A DNA stretch of 64,000 bases from Homarus americanus (taxonomy: Eukaryota > Arthropoda > Malacostraca > Decapoda > Nephropidae): NCBI RefSeq assembly GCF_018991925.1, contig NW_024722158.1:150716-214715 (forward strand), written 5' to 3'. The first letter of the stretch is position 1; each line of letters begins with the position of its first letter. The translations under genes and the position numbers were made by a program. The notes beneath the pieces are model-generated. The model saw only the letters and a program-made list of their open reading frames with translations. It did no database searches and was not told where the DNA came from. This document shows, one piece after another, positions 1 through 19,440 of the stretch.

Positions 1-127
1 ACCTCAGCTGTCATCAGGCGGCGATAAGTGATTCAACCAAGACCAACCCCGCTCCCAGCTGATTTGCGTCCCTCCCCCTTCTCCCTGCTCCTTCCCTGCC
101 CTCTCACCCACAACACCTCCCTGTACC

Positions 128-133
128 CTCTCT

Positions 134-190
<57 letters not shown>

Positions 191-205
191 CTCTCTCTAT
201 GTATA
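128..205 (+). repeat. (CT)n microsatellite
   Basis: A nearly pure CT tract of about 75 bases lies within the upstream GAD intron. The flanking 1-127 and 206-307 show no recognisable feature. Confidence 0.9.
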
Positions 206-305
206 TTTGTATATTCTCTTTCTCCTTCCCCTGACCCTCCATTCCAATATTCCAACGTTTACTCCAGGCATATTCCTCCCCGTGACCACATTCCTGCCTT
301 ATTAC

Positions 306-307
<2 letters not shown>

Positions 308-354
<47 letters not shown>
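308..354 (+). repeat. (GT)n microsatellite
   Basis: A pure GT run of about 46 bases lies just left of the first polypurine array. Confidence 0.95.
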
Positions 355-355
<1 letters not shown>

Positions 356-389
356 GAGGAATGATGCCTTTTCGGTGTAATTGTGAGTA

Positions 390-1732
390 AGGGAAGAAAG
401 GGGAGAGGAGGGGAGAGGAGAGGGAGAGGAGGGGAGGAGAGGGAGAGGAGGGGAGAGAGAGGGAGATGAGAGGGAGGGAGAGGGGAGATGAGGGAGGGAG
501 AGGGAGAGAGGAGGGGAGGGAGGGAGAGAGGAGAGGGAGGGGAGGGGGAGATGAGAGGGAGGGGAGAGAAGATGAGAGGAGGGAGGGGATGAGAGGGAGG
601 AGAGGGAGATGAGAGAAGGGGAGAGGGAGGGAGAGGAAGATGAGAGGGAGGAGAGAGGGAGGGGAGAGGAGATAAGGGAGGGGAGAGGAAGATGAGAGGG
701 AGGGGAGGGAGGGAGAGGGAAGATGAGAGGGAGGGGAGAGGGAGATGAGGGGAGATGAGAGGGAGGGAGAGGAAGATGAGAGGGAGGGGGAGAGGGGGGA
801 GAGGGAGGGGAGAGGGAGATGAGAGAAGGAGAGGGAGGGAGGAGGAAGATGAGAGGGAGGAGAGAGGGAGGAGAGGAGAAGAGGGGAGATGAGAGGGGAG
901 GGAGAGGGAAGATGAGAGGAGGAGAGGGAGATGAGAGGAAGGGAGAGGAAGAGAGGGAGGGGAGAGAGATGAGAGGGAAGGAGAGGAAGATGATAGGGAG
1001 GGAGAGAGATGAGAGAGGAGAGGATGAGAGGGAAGGAGAGGAGGGGAGAAGAGAGAGGGAGGAGAGAGGAGGGAGAGGGAGAAAAGGGGAGGAGGGGAGG
1101 GAGAGGGGAGGAGGGGAGGAGAGGGAGATGAGAGGGAGGGGAGAGGAGATGAGGGAGGGAGAGGGAGATGAGGGGAGATGAGATGGGAGGAGAGAGGAAG
1201 ATGAGAGGGAGGGAGAGGGAGATGAGAGGGGAGGGAGAGAGGAGGGGAGAGGGAGAAAGGGGAGGAGGGGGAGGGGAGAGGGGAGAGAGGGGAGGGGAGA
1301 GGAGATGAGAGGAGGGGAGAGGAAGATGAGAGGGAGGGGAGGGAGATGAGGGGAGATGAGATGGGAGGGGAGAGGATGGGGAGGGGAGAGGGAGATGAGA
1401 GGGAGGGAAGGGGAGATGAGAGGGAGGAGAGAGAGGGGAGGGGAGAGGGGAGAAAGGGGGAGGAGGGGAGGAGAGGGAGAAGAGGGGGAGGGGAGAGGGA
1501 AGGAGAGGAGGGGAGAGAAGATGAGAGGGAGGGGGAGAGGAGATGAGGGGGAGATGAGATGGGAGGGGAGAGGAAGAGAGAGGGAGGGGAGAGGGAGATG
1601 AGAGGAAGGAGAGAAGATGAGAGGGGTGAGAGGGAGATGAGAGGAGGGGAGAGGGGGAGAGAGAGGGGAAGGGAGAGGGAAGATGAGAGGGAGGGAGAGG
1701 AAGATGAGAGGGAGGGGAGAGGGAGAGGGAGA
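390..1732 (+). repeat. Polypurine array 1 (GA/GGGA-rich)
   Basis: About 1.34 kb is almost purely purine on the + (sense) strand. It is made of variable gagggagggg and gagatgagaggga blocks with no strict period. The long reverse-strand Ser/Pro/Leu open frames here are low-complexity artefacts. The tract could form triplex or G-quadruplex structures. Confidence 0.9.
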
Positions 1733-1803
1733 TAGTAACACTACCAGTAATCACTTATCTCGGATTTTCGACTCTACCGATTATTTGCCGTATCATTATG
1801 TTG

Positions 1804-1806
<3 letters not shown>

Positions 1807-1852
<46 letters not shown>
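1807..1852 (+). repeat. (GA)n microsatellite
   Basis: A GA run of about 45 bases. The 1733-1806 spacer beside it shows nothing recognisable. Confidence 0.95.
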
Positions 1853-1853
<1 letters not shown>

Positions 1854-1888
1854 CTCTTCACCACTATACAAACATTCACCAGTACTCC

Positions 1889-1905
1889 AACACAACACAC
1901 ACACA

Positions 1906-1942
<37 letters not shown>
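1889..1942 (+). repeat. (CA)n followed by (ACT)n; tail of LINE A copy 1
   Basis: A CA run (about 1889-1907) passes into about 11 ACT triplets (1908-1942). Read on the - strand, the triplet tract is an (AGT)n tail at the 3' end of the LINE relic that occupies 1943-3470. Confidence 0.85.
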
Positions 1943-1943
<1 letters not shown>

Positions 1944-3470
1944 TGCTGTCACTCGGAATCGACTATGACGATCATCCAGCTATGATAAAGATATGAGTTA
2001 TTAGGGATGTCACCTTGGTTAGTGAGTTATGAGGTGACTAAAGAGGCCGATACGGGACAGGCAGCGTCGTTAACAGATGTTGTACATGTGGAGGGCTACA
2101 TCTAGTGCGGGAGGGGCGGTAGCAGCGTCTGTCTGCCTCGTTAAGCAGTCTGGCTAATCCGAAAGTACGAGTATTGACACCTTCTCCGTGGTGTTTCTCC
2201 AAGCGTTACCGTGTGGAGTAATCGACTCTTAGGTGGGGGTCGATTTGGCACTTTTTCAGGTTTGTCTTAAGACTATCCTTATAACTTTTCAGTTGTCCCC
2301 CGGTGTTACGTTTACTATTCGTTATGTGACTGTAAAGTAGCTGTTTTGGCAGTCTACTGTCGTCCATGAGGGTTACATGGACAGTCCAACATAGTTGTTC
2401 ATGGATAATGGTAGCCTCGATGCTTCTACAGTTGGTGTCAGCAAGAATAATGGCATTTGTTCTTGTCTTCCCATCGAACTGGAGGATGGAACGTAAACGT
2501 TGGGGAAAGTTTCGCGCCAGGTGCCTCCTGTGTGTGACCCATGTCTCGCTACCATATAGCAGGGTGGGGAGGACCACTGCTTGATATATGTGTAACTTTG
2601 CAGATAATTTCAGCCCCTGCAGCTGAAGACGGGTACAGAGTCTGCCAAAGGCTTGAGATGCACATCTGATCCGATGTTGAATCTCTACCATGTGTGCGGT
2701 AGTGGACAGGTGGGAGCCGAGGTATTGAAAGTGGATAAATAGAGAGGGTAGTACTGTTAAGCTGGATGGATGGTGGAGTTGTGGCTGAACCAGGGGCAGG
2801 CTGAAAGAGAATCGAGTCTTACGTACATTCACCTTAAGGCTGAAGTGTGCATAGGCATTTGCGTAGGTGTTCAGTAATGGAAGCTATCGACACTTTTGTT
2901 CTTGCCTAGAGTCGTCTTATGTTAAAAAGACCCTTCACCCGGTACTCGATGTTCACCTGCTGGCTAAATTGGCACTGGCACGAGTAAGGAAGGCAGCCAA
3001 GAAGATGGAAAAGAGAGTTGGTGCCAGTACACATCCTTGTTTAACCCCTTGTTTGGATGGGGAAGAACTCTGACTGGGTGCCGTTCATGCCATCGTAGAG
3101 TTGCCTCACTATGGCGATGAATTTTGGTGGGCAGCCAAAACGGCTGTGGGTCCACCAGAGGGCTTCCCTGTTGACCGAGTCGAAGGCCTTTAGACGATTA
3201 AAGCCATGGACAGGTCACGACACTATTCTCTGCACTTATACTGTATCTGGCGGGCAGCAACGATCATGTCAGTGGTGCCACGTGATGGTCTAAATCCACA
3301 TTGAGATTCTGGGAGGAAGTTCTCCGCCTCAGGAAGAAGTCTGTTTAGCAGGACTTGGGCGATAATCTTGCCAGCTACGGACAGCAGCGAGATCCCACGA
3401 GTAGGCTACAGTCTGACTGGTCTCCTTGTTCTTATAAATGTTGACGATGAGGCGTCTCTAAGAGCGTGAG
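1908..3470 (-). mobile_element. LINE A copy 1: dead non-LTR reverse transcriptase, 5'-truncated
   Basis: Read on the - strand, broken frames give a typical non-LTR retrotransposon RT. AGKI and PESQCG-like blocks lie near 3400-3300, and a KQGCV-like block near 3040. Then come VRKT, FQYLGSHLS, HRIRCASQAFGRL, LLYGSETWV and GGQLKSYKD in the 208-codon stretch 2206-2832. Several frameshifts and stops are present. The YADD segment is missing: the sequence jumps across about 70 bases near 2869-2874 relative to copy 2 (50187-53260). The 3' UTR (1943-2205) also matches copy 2, and the element ends in an (AGT)n tail. Its 5' side stops at a CA tract. It lies antisense inside the GAD intron. Confidence 0.85.
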
Positions 3471-3480
3471 GGATTTTCAT

Positions 3481-3482
<2 letters not shown>

Positions 3483-3529
<47 letters not shown>

Positions 3530-3556
3530 CACAACAACTATAATAATAATAATAAT
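3483..3556 (+). repeat. (CA)n and (TAA)n microsatellites
   Basis: A CA run (about 3483-3528) and a short run of TAA triplets (about 3539-3556) lie at the 5' edge of the LINE relic. The 3557-3839 stretch holds no gene I recognise. Confidence 0.9.
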
Positions 3557-3837
3557 ATCACAGAAAGCAAACTTGTTCTTGTCCGTCCTGGCTAAAAAGA
3601 AGTGGTAGGTGACCCAGGCTGTCCAATCACATCGGCGAGGGAGCTGTCTTTCACCCGTGCGTAGTAATACATCCTGCCACACAAGGGTCCACTGAGGGGA
3701 GGGGGGACCGAGGGGAAAGGGAGGGGGAAAAAAGTAGGAGGGGTGTGTGTGGAAGAGTAGAGAAAGGAAAGAGGGTAGGAGGGAGGCTACGTTTGGAGGA
3801 TAGAATTTGTGCGAGTTTTTTCTTCCAGGATAGCAAA

Positions 3838-4005
3838 CGCGTCATCTATTTGCCAGCCAATCAGATCAGTTTCTCCTACGTCATCTATTTGCCAGCCAAT
3901 CAGATCAGTTTCTCCTGCTACGTCATCTATACGCCAGCCAAACATCATACGTCACCTATTTACTAACCAATCATAAAACATTAAATCATTGTCTTAACCA
4001 ATAAG
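3838..4005 (+). repeat. Short tandem repeat carrying CCAAT and ACGTCA motifs
   Basis: About three units of roughly 40 bp contain tacgtcatctatttgcc and agccaatcagatcag, then decay rightwards. Motifs visible are CGTCAT or ACGTCA near 3840, 3878, 3920 and 3949, and CCAAT near 3856, 3895, 3966 and 3999. They resemble CRE half sites and NF-Y boxes, but any regulatory role is only a guess. Confidence 0.6.
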
Positions 4006-4062
4006 AATAGAGTTGTTATTAAAGTCTTTGGTGTACAGTTGCCTGATTTAACTTACAGTCCC

Positions 4063-4063
<1 letters not shown>

Positions 4064-4129
<66 letters not shown>
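4064..4129 (+). repeat. (GT)n microsatellite
   Basis: A pure GT tract of about 65 bases. Confidence 0.95.
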
Positions 4130-4130
<1 letters not shown>

Positions 4131-4185
4131 TAACTCTCCCTCATCCTCTGGGGAGAGTTTGGTGAAGTTGATAACACACACAAAG

Positions 4186-4296
4186 TCATGTGTACACACA
4201 GCCACGTGTATATAATCACGTGTACACACAGACACTTATATACATAGCCACATGTACACATACTCACGTGTACATGCAACCACGTGTACACACATT
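4186..4296 (+). repeat. Degenerate CACGTGTAC repeat
   Basis: Repeated cacgtgtacac and cacgtgtatat elements at 20-30-bp spacing supply at least four perfect CACGTG palindromes in 110 bases. Confidence 0.7.
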
Positions 4297-4324
4297 AGAA
4301 TGCAGTGTCTTGATTCCAAATCTA

Positions 4325-5732
4325 GGAGAGAAGAGGGAGGAGGGAGGGAGGGAGGAGGAGGGAGGGAAGTGAGGGTGGGGAAGGGAGGGAAGGAGGGAGA
4401 GAGGGAGGAGAGAGGGAGGAGGGAGGGGAGGAGGAGGAGGAAGGAGGTAAAGGGAGGAAGGAGGGAGAGAGGAGGAGAGAGGGAGGAGGGAGGGGAGGGA
4501 GGGGAGGAGGGAAGGGAGGTAAGGGAAGGGAGGGAAGGAGGGAGAGAGGGGAGGGAGAGAGGGGAGGGAGGAGGGGAGGAGGGGAGGGGAGGGAAGTGAG
4601 GTAAGGAAGGGAGGAAGAGGGAGAGAGGAGGGGAGGGAGGGGAGGAGAGAAGGAGGTAAGGAAGGAGGGAAGGAGGGGAGAGAGGGAGGGAGAGAGGGGA
4701 GGGGAGGAGGGAGGGGAGGGAGGGAGGGGAAGTGAGGTAAGGAAGGGAGGAGGAGGAGAGAGGGGAGGGAGGGGAGGGAGGGAGAGAAGTGAGGTAAGGA
4801 AGGGAGGGAAGGGAGGGAGAGAGGGAGGAGAGAGGGGAGGAGGAGAGGGGAGGGGAGGAGGAAGGAGGTGGAAGGAAGGGGAGGGGAAGGAGGGGAGAGA
4901 GGAGGGGAGAGAGGGAGGGAGGGAGAGGGGGGGGAGGAGGGAGGAGGGAGGGGAAGGAAGGGAGGAAGGAGGGAGAGAGGAGGGAGGGAGGAGGGAGAGA
5001 AGTGAGGTAAGGAAGGGAGGGAAGGAGGAGAGGGGAGGGAGAGAGGGAGGGAGGGAGGGAGGAGGGAGGGGAGGGAAGGAGGTAAGAAGGGAGGGAGGGA
5101 GGGAGAGAGGGAGGGAAGAGGGAGGAGGGAGGAGGGAGGAGGAGGGAGGGAGGGGAGGGAGGAAGTGAGGTAAGGAAGGAGGGAAGGAGGGAGAGGGGGA
5201 GGGGGGGAGGGAGGGGAAGGAGGTAAGAAGGAGGGAAGGAGGGGAGAGAGGGGAGGGAGAGAGGGGAGGAGGGGAGGGGAGGAGGGGAGGAGGGTGAGGT
5301 AAGGAAGGGAGGGAAGGAGGGAGAGAGGGAGGGAGAGAGGGGAGGAGGAGGGAGAGGGGAGGGGAGGGAGGGAAGGGAGGTAAGGGAAGGAGGGAAGGAG
5401 GGAGAGAGGAGGGAGGGGAGGGAGGGGAGGGAGGTGAGGTAAGGGAGGGGAAGGAGGGAGAGGGGAGGAGAGAGGGAGGGAGGGAGGGGAGGGAGGGGAG
5501 GGGAGGAAGTGAGGTAAGGAAGGAGGGAGGGAGAGGGAGGAGGAGGGAGGGAGGAAGTAGGGAGGGGAAGGAGGAGGGGAGGGGAGGAGGGAGGAAGTGA
5601 GGGGAAGGAAGGGAGGAGGGAGGGGAGGAGGGATGGAGGGAGGAGGAAGGAGGGAGGAGGGGAGGAGAGAGGGAGGAGGAGGAGGGAAGGAGGGAGAGGG
5701 GAGGGAGGTGGGAAGGAGGGAGGGAGGGAGGG
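4325..5732 (+). repeat. Polypurine array 2 (GGA/GGGA with gaggtaagg markers)
   Basis: About 1.4 kb of purine-rich sense strand. It differs from array 1 by recurrent gaagtgaggtaaggaaggga blocks at roughly 60-110-bp spacing, so it has a loose higher-order period. Runs of three or more G are very dense. The long antisense Ser/Pro/Leu frames are artefacts. Confidence 0.9.
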
Positions 5733-5865
5733 ACACATTCTCCCCTCAGTACAAAAAATCCCTCATATCCCCGGAAGCTGAGGGAATCCCCGGCCAGAGA
5801 GTGAAGTATGGACTGTCGGCCGCCTCCTGGAGGGTACTTTGTGTCTCATCAATTGTCCTGAGCCA
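5733..5865 (+). other. Unclassified unique spacer in GAD intron
   Basis: A short stretch of normal complexity between polypurine blocks. I see no GAD exon, RNA gene or element signature in it. Confidence 0.5.
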
Positions 5866-6034
5866 GAGGGGGGGGGGGGTGGGGGAGGGGGGAGGGGAGG
5901 TGGGAGGTGGGGAGGCTTGTTATGAGGAGGGAGGAGGGGAGGAGGGAGGAGGGGGGAAGGCTTCTGAGGAGGAGGAGGGGAGGGGAGGAGGGAGGAGGGA
6001 AGGCTTGCTATGAGTAGGAGGGAGGGAGGGAGGT

Positions 6035-6105
<71 letters not shown>

Positions 6106-6222
6106 CAACACACAAAGGGGAGGTAAAGCCTGATTTACCCAGTAATTGGAAAGTTGACGATCCGCGCATATGGAGGAGGAGGAGGGAGGAGGAGGGGAGG
6201 AGGAGGGAGGTGAAGGAAAGAG
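5866..6222 (+). repeat. G-rich block, (GA)n tract and GGA repeats
   Basis: A G-rich stretch (5866-6020, including a run of ten G) is followed by a GA run (about 6033-6101), 70 bases of unique sequence and a GGA-rich run (6170-6215). Confidence 0.85.
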
Positions 6223-6302
6223 TGATGTATGGAAAGGAGATGAACTGAGAGAGAAAAGATAACAGTGTGCATGACAGCAAAACAAATACAGACACAAAGA
6301 TG

Positions 6303-7492
6303 GTGGCACCATATAGAGGCGTGTGGCACCATATAGAGGCGTGGCACTATAGAGAGTGTGGCAACTACATAGAGGCGTGTGGCACCATATAGAGGTGTGA
6401 CATTATAGAGGGGCGTGTGTGGCACCATATAGAGGCGTGTGGCACCATATAGAGGTGTGTGGCACCATATAGAGGCGTGTGGCACCATATAGAGGTGTGT
6501 GGCACCATAGAGGCGTGTGGCACCATATAGAGGTGTGTGGCACCATATAGAGGCGTGTGTGCACCATATAGAGGTGTGTGGCACCATATAGAGGCGTGTG
6601 TGGGCACTATAGGAGGTGTGTGGCACCATAGAGGCGTGTGGCACCATATAGAGTCGGGCACCATATAGAGGTGTGTGGCACATAGAGGCGTGTGGCACCA
6701 TATAGAGGTGTGTGGCACCATAGAGTAAGTGGCACCATATAGAGGTGTGTGGCTACATAGAGGCGTGTGGGCACCATATAGAGGTGTGTGGCACCATATA
6801 GAGTGTGGCACCACATAGAGGTGTGTGCACCATATAGAGGCGTGTGTGGCACCATATAGAGTCGTGTGTGACAATACATAGAGGTGTGTGGCACCATATA
6901 GAGGCGTGTGTGGCACCATATAGAGATGTGTTGCACCATATAGAGGGTGGCACCATATAGAGGGGTGTGGCACCATATAGAGGCGTGTGGCACCATATAG
7001 TGGCGTGTGGCACCATATAGAGTGCACCATATAGAGGTGTGTGGGCCATATAGAGTGTGTGGCACCATATAGAGATGTTGCACCATATAGAGGCGTGGCA
7101 CCATATAGAGGCGTGTGGCACCATAGAGGCGTGTGGCACCATATAGAGGTGTGTGGCACCATATAGAGATGTGTTGCTCCATATAGAGGCGTGTGGCACC
7201 ATAGAGGGGTGTGGCACCATATAGAGATGTGTTGCACCATATAGAGGCGTGTGGCACCATATAGAGGGGTGTGGCACTCAGAGGCGTGTGGCACCATATA
7301 GAGGCGTGTGGCACCATATAGAGGCGTGTGGCACCATATAGAGGCGTGTGGCACCATATAGAGGCGTGTGGCACCATATAGAGGTGTGTGGCACCATATA
7401 GAGATGTGTTGCACCATATAGAGGTGTGTGGCACCATATAGAGATGTGTTGCACCATATAGAGATGTGTTGCACCATATAGAGGTGTGTGAC
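6303..7492 (+). repeat. 20-bp minisatellite (ggcaccatatagaggcgtgt)
   Basis: About 60 head-to-tail copies of a 20-bp unit, with cgtgt, tgtgt and gatgtgtt variants. Units on the left have many 1-4-base losses; those at 7280-7490 are clean. The array ends only about 35 bases before the acceptor of GAD exon a. The reverse-strand frames ([12 protein letters not shown] repeats) come from the period and are not genes. Confidence 0.95.
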
Positions 7493-7526
7493 ACAGTAAC
7501 TCAGATTGTTCTCGTGTGGTTCACAG

Positions 7527-16517
<8,991 letters not shown>

Positions 16518-17380
16518 AGTGAGGGTGTCGCAACGGGCATGCGTGCGAGTGGTGCTGGGGAGAGAGCGCGTGCGGCCCTCAAGACGAGAGGGACAAGATG
16601 AGCTCTGACAGTGTTTCCGTAGGCCCACTCGCCTAGAGGTCTTTGGAAGAATGTTTTGAAGTCTTCCGGAGGACCCCTGGCGTGGATCTCTCCTGCAGAC
16701 GCCTTAAGATAGCTCTGAGAATCGCCTCTTAAGGAGACATCTTGAGAACTACTCTTAAGGAGGCTCAGAGCGCAGTCTGAAGGAGGATTCTGACGAAGAC
16801 CAAAACGCAGTACAAACTAAGACTCTCTTAGCGGGACCCCCACCTCTCCTTCAGCGGCGACGACTTAGCCAGGACCCGCTGAGTTGCCCCTCGTCATGAG
16901 TCTCTCTGCTCCCCCAAGGAGGGTTTGTCTTGTCAACTCAAGGATCAACTGCTTCAGAGAACATAGAAGCTTTGTTAAACTGGCCACGGAATATGTTGAG
17001 AGCATGTTGTATGTTGCTATATGTGGTGTTGTCTTATAGTTTAGTAACGCCAGTGTCAGCACATGTTACCAGTAACGATGCTAAACTACGGCTGGTTGCT
17101 GTTTGGAGAAGCCATGACCGGACGGGGTCATCACTCACCCAGGATGACCTCTCCTCGAGCGGTGTCGTGCACGGACTGACCTACTGAGAAAGGTCAAATG
17201 CAGGTCAACAACCTTAGTACCACCCGCACTGACCTCTATCAGAACGGGTCATACAATGAGAGACCCTAGCATGAACCGTAGTCTAGAAGAGGTCATGTAT
17301 GGGTTGACCTTGACTGGATGGTGTCGTGGATGGTCGGAGCACCGTGACTGAAGCAATAAAGTAACTCACTCTAGTTCTTC
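16518..17380 (+). other. Probable GAD 3' UTR with polyadenylation signal
   Basis: There is no coding similarity after the stop. The first clear AATAAA hexamer downstream lies at 17355-17360, about 840 bases after the TAA, so the 3' UTR probably ends near 17380. The segment at 16650-16800 has several CTTAAG-centred near-repeats (cttaaggag). The UTR end is inferred from the hexamer only. Confidence 0.55.
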
Positions 17381-17446
17381 GTCAGGAATTTCTGGTTGAG
17401 ATAATCCGCCGTGTTGTCAAACCTCTTCCCGGTACTGTGACCACAC

Positions 17447-17592
17447 CATGTTTACTGCCACACTACACTTAACCACACCATATATACTACCACACTACAC
17501 TTAACCACACCATACATACTACCACACTACACTTAACCACACCATATATACTACCACACTACACTTAACCACACCATATATACTGCCACACC
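17447..17592 (+). repeat. 32-bp tandem repeat (accacaccatatatactacc..)
   Basis: Four to five units of about 32 bp lie shortly downstream of the presumed GAD polyadenylation site. The segment that follows (17593-17805) is unique and has no recognisable coding content. Confidence 0.85.
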
Positions 17593-17805
17593 TTCGAATG
17601 GTCTTGGCTACGCGGCACATCGTGGGAGTGACCAGACTGCGGACAACGGAAGCAATATTTTTGTTGGGTCGTGTTGTTAAAATTATTGTTATGATGTACC
17701 ATGTGGCTCTGTGCACGTCGTGGGCTGTGGGCCGACTGTGGGTTACGGAAATGATTTATAGGAGCATGAAGAATAAGTTTACTGTTATCTTAGTAATAAG
17801 AGCTT

Positions 17806-17831
17806 AATGGAGAGAGAGAGAGAGAGAGAGA
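17806..17831 (+). repeat. (GA)n microsatellite
   Basis: A short GA run of about 24 bases. Confidence 0.9.
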
Positions 17832-17879
17832 CGCATTAGTTTATGGTTGTAAGCCGATGGTTTTGGTGACAACGGAATA

Positions 17880-18795
17880 GATGGTGACCTGGTGATATGT
17901 GTTTTTGAGTTACTGGTGACCTGGTGATATGTGTTTTGGGGTTACTGGTGATCTGGTGGTATGTGTTTTGGGGTTACTGGTGATCTGGTGATATGTGTTT
18001 TTGAGTTACTGGTGATCTGGTGGTATGTGTTTTTGAGTTACTGGTGATCTGGTGGTATGTGTTTTTGAGTTACTGGTGATCTGGTGATATGTGTTTTTGA
18101 GTTACTGGTGATCTGGTGGTATGTGTTTTGGGGTTACTGGTGATCTGGTGGTATGTGTTTTGGGGTTACTGGTGATCTGGTGATATGTGTTTTTGAGTTA
18201 CTGGTGATCTGGTGGTATGTGTTTTTGAGTTACTGGTGATCTGGTGGTATGTGTTTTTGAGTTACTGGTGATCTGGTGATATGTGTTTTTGAGTTACTGG
18301 TGATCTGGTGATATGTGTTTTTGAGTTACTGGTGATCTGGTGATATGTGTTTTTGAGTTACTGGTGATCTGGTGATATGTGTTTTGAGTTACTGGTGATC
18401 TGGTGATATGTGTTTTGAGTTACTGGTGATCTGGTGATATGTGTTTTTGAGTTACTGGTGATCTGGTGATATGTGTTTTTGAGTTACTGGTGATCTGGTG
18501 ATATGTGTTTTTGAGTTACTGGTGATCTGGTGGTATGTGTTTTTGAGTTACTGGTGATCTGGTGATATGTGTTTTTGAGTTACTGGTGATCTGGTGATAT
18601 GTGTTTTTGAGTTACTGGTGATCTGATCTGGTGATATGTGTTTTGGAGTTACTGGTGATCTGGTGGTATGTGTTTTTGAGTTACTGGTGATCTGGTGATA
18701 TGTGTTTTTGAGTTACTGGTGACCTGGTGATATGTGTTTTTGAGTTACTGGTGACCTGGTGATATGTGTTTTGGAGTTACTGGTGATCTGGTGTT
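17880..18795 (+). repeat. 32-bp minisatellite (gttactggtgatctggtgat..)
   Basis: About 28 units of 31-32 bp, each built on ttactggtgatctggtgata plus tgtgttttga. Variants include gtatg or atatg, tttttgag or tttgggg, and one unit with a duplicated gatct near 18620. Confidence 0.95.
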
Positions 18796-18980
18796 GGGAA
18801 TAATGAAATCTGGTGATGGTTTGTCTTGGTGAAGCGTGTTTTTGTTTTAAAATTCGTGGTGATACGCCGCTCTACTGGTGAGACAGACTTAGCAACAACT
18901 GTCGGGACCCTTGATTCAGACTGAGTTAATGTACGTGTACCTGGCTTATGTACACACCTGAGAATATATGTTCACCAGCT

Positions 18981-18984
<4 letters not shown>

Positions 18985-19058
<74 letters not shown>
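18985..19058 (+). repeat. (CA)n microsatellite
   Basis: A pure CA tract of about 73 bases. The 18796-18984 and 19059-19200 flanks show no gene. Confidence 0.95.
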
Positions 19059-19199
19059 AGATGTCACCCTGGTAAACGCATTCTGAGCTTGCTGCACATG
19101 TTCGTAGCTTGGTAATGTACACCTCGACGCGTGGTTGAGTGTACACATGACCTATATGCTAAATACATCGTGTTATTATTCTTAAGATAAAGTGATACC

Positions 19200-19440
19200 C
19201 CTTTCTAAGTGTCTCCAGCACGCAGCCTTGCACTTGTTCACTTAACTGTACGTCACTTGTAGATTAAACTCTGTATGCTAGATGTTCAGCTCCTATGCAC
19301 TTAAATGTTCAGCACTTGTAAACACTTATTCGTTCAATGCACCTGTTCACTTTAATGGTCAGCACCTGTGCACTTACCTATTGAACACGTGTGCACTTTA
19401 ATCTTCGGCACTGTATACTTAGACAGATTGGCACAGTACA
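19200..19440 (+). repeat. Diverged left edge of the 22-bp satellite family
   Basis: Scattered ttcagcacttgtacactta-like words with variable spacing merge rightwards into the regular 22-bp array. This looks like the decayed edge of that array. Confidence 0.6.

Noticed and set aside
33..1754. Very long antisense Ser/Pro/Leu-rich open frames over the first polypurine array
   Set aside because: They are pure low-complexity CT-rich reverse complement with no domain or start context. The same effect appears at 4236-5738.
2206..2832. 208-codon frame as a host gene
   Set aside because: It matches the C-terminal part of a non-LTR reverse transcriptase and is repeated at 52380-52900.
1..7526. Upstream GAD exons inside the window
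   Set aside because: I looked for the block that normally precedes HPRF (TGHP..., YGVRTG-like) on the + strand in the unique parts and found none. The missing exons must lie further left.
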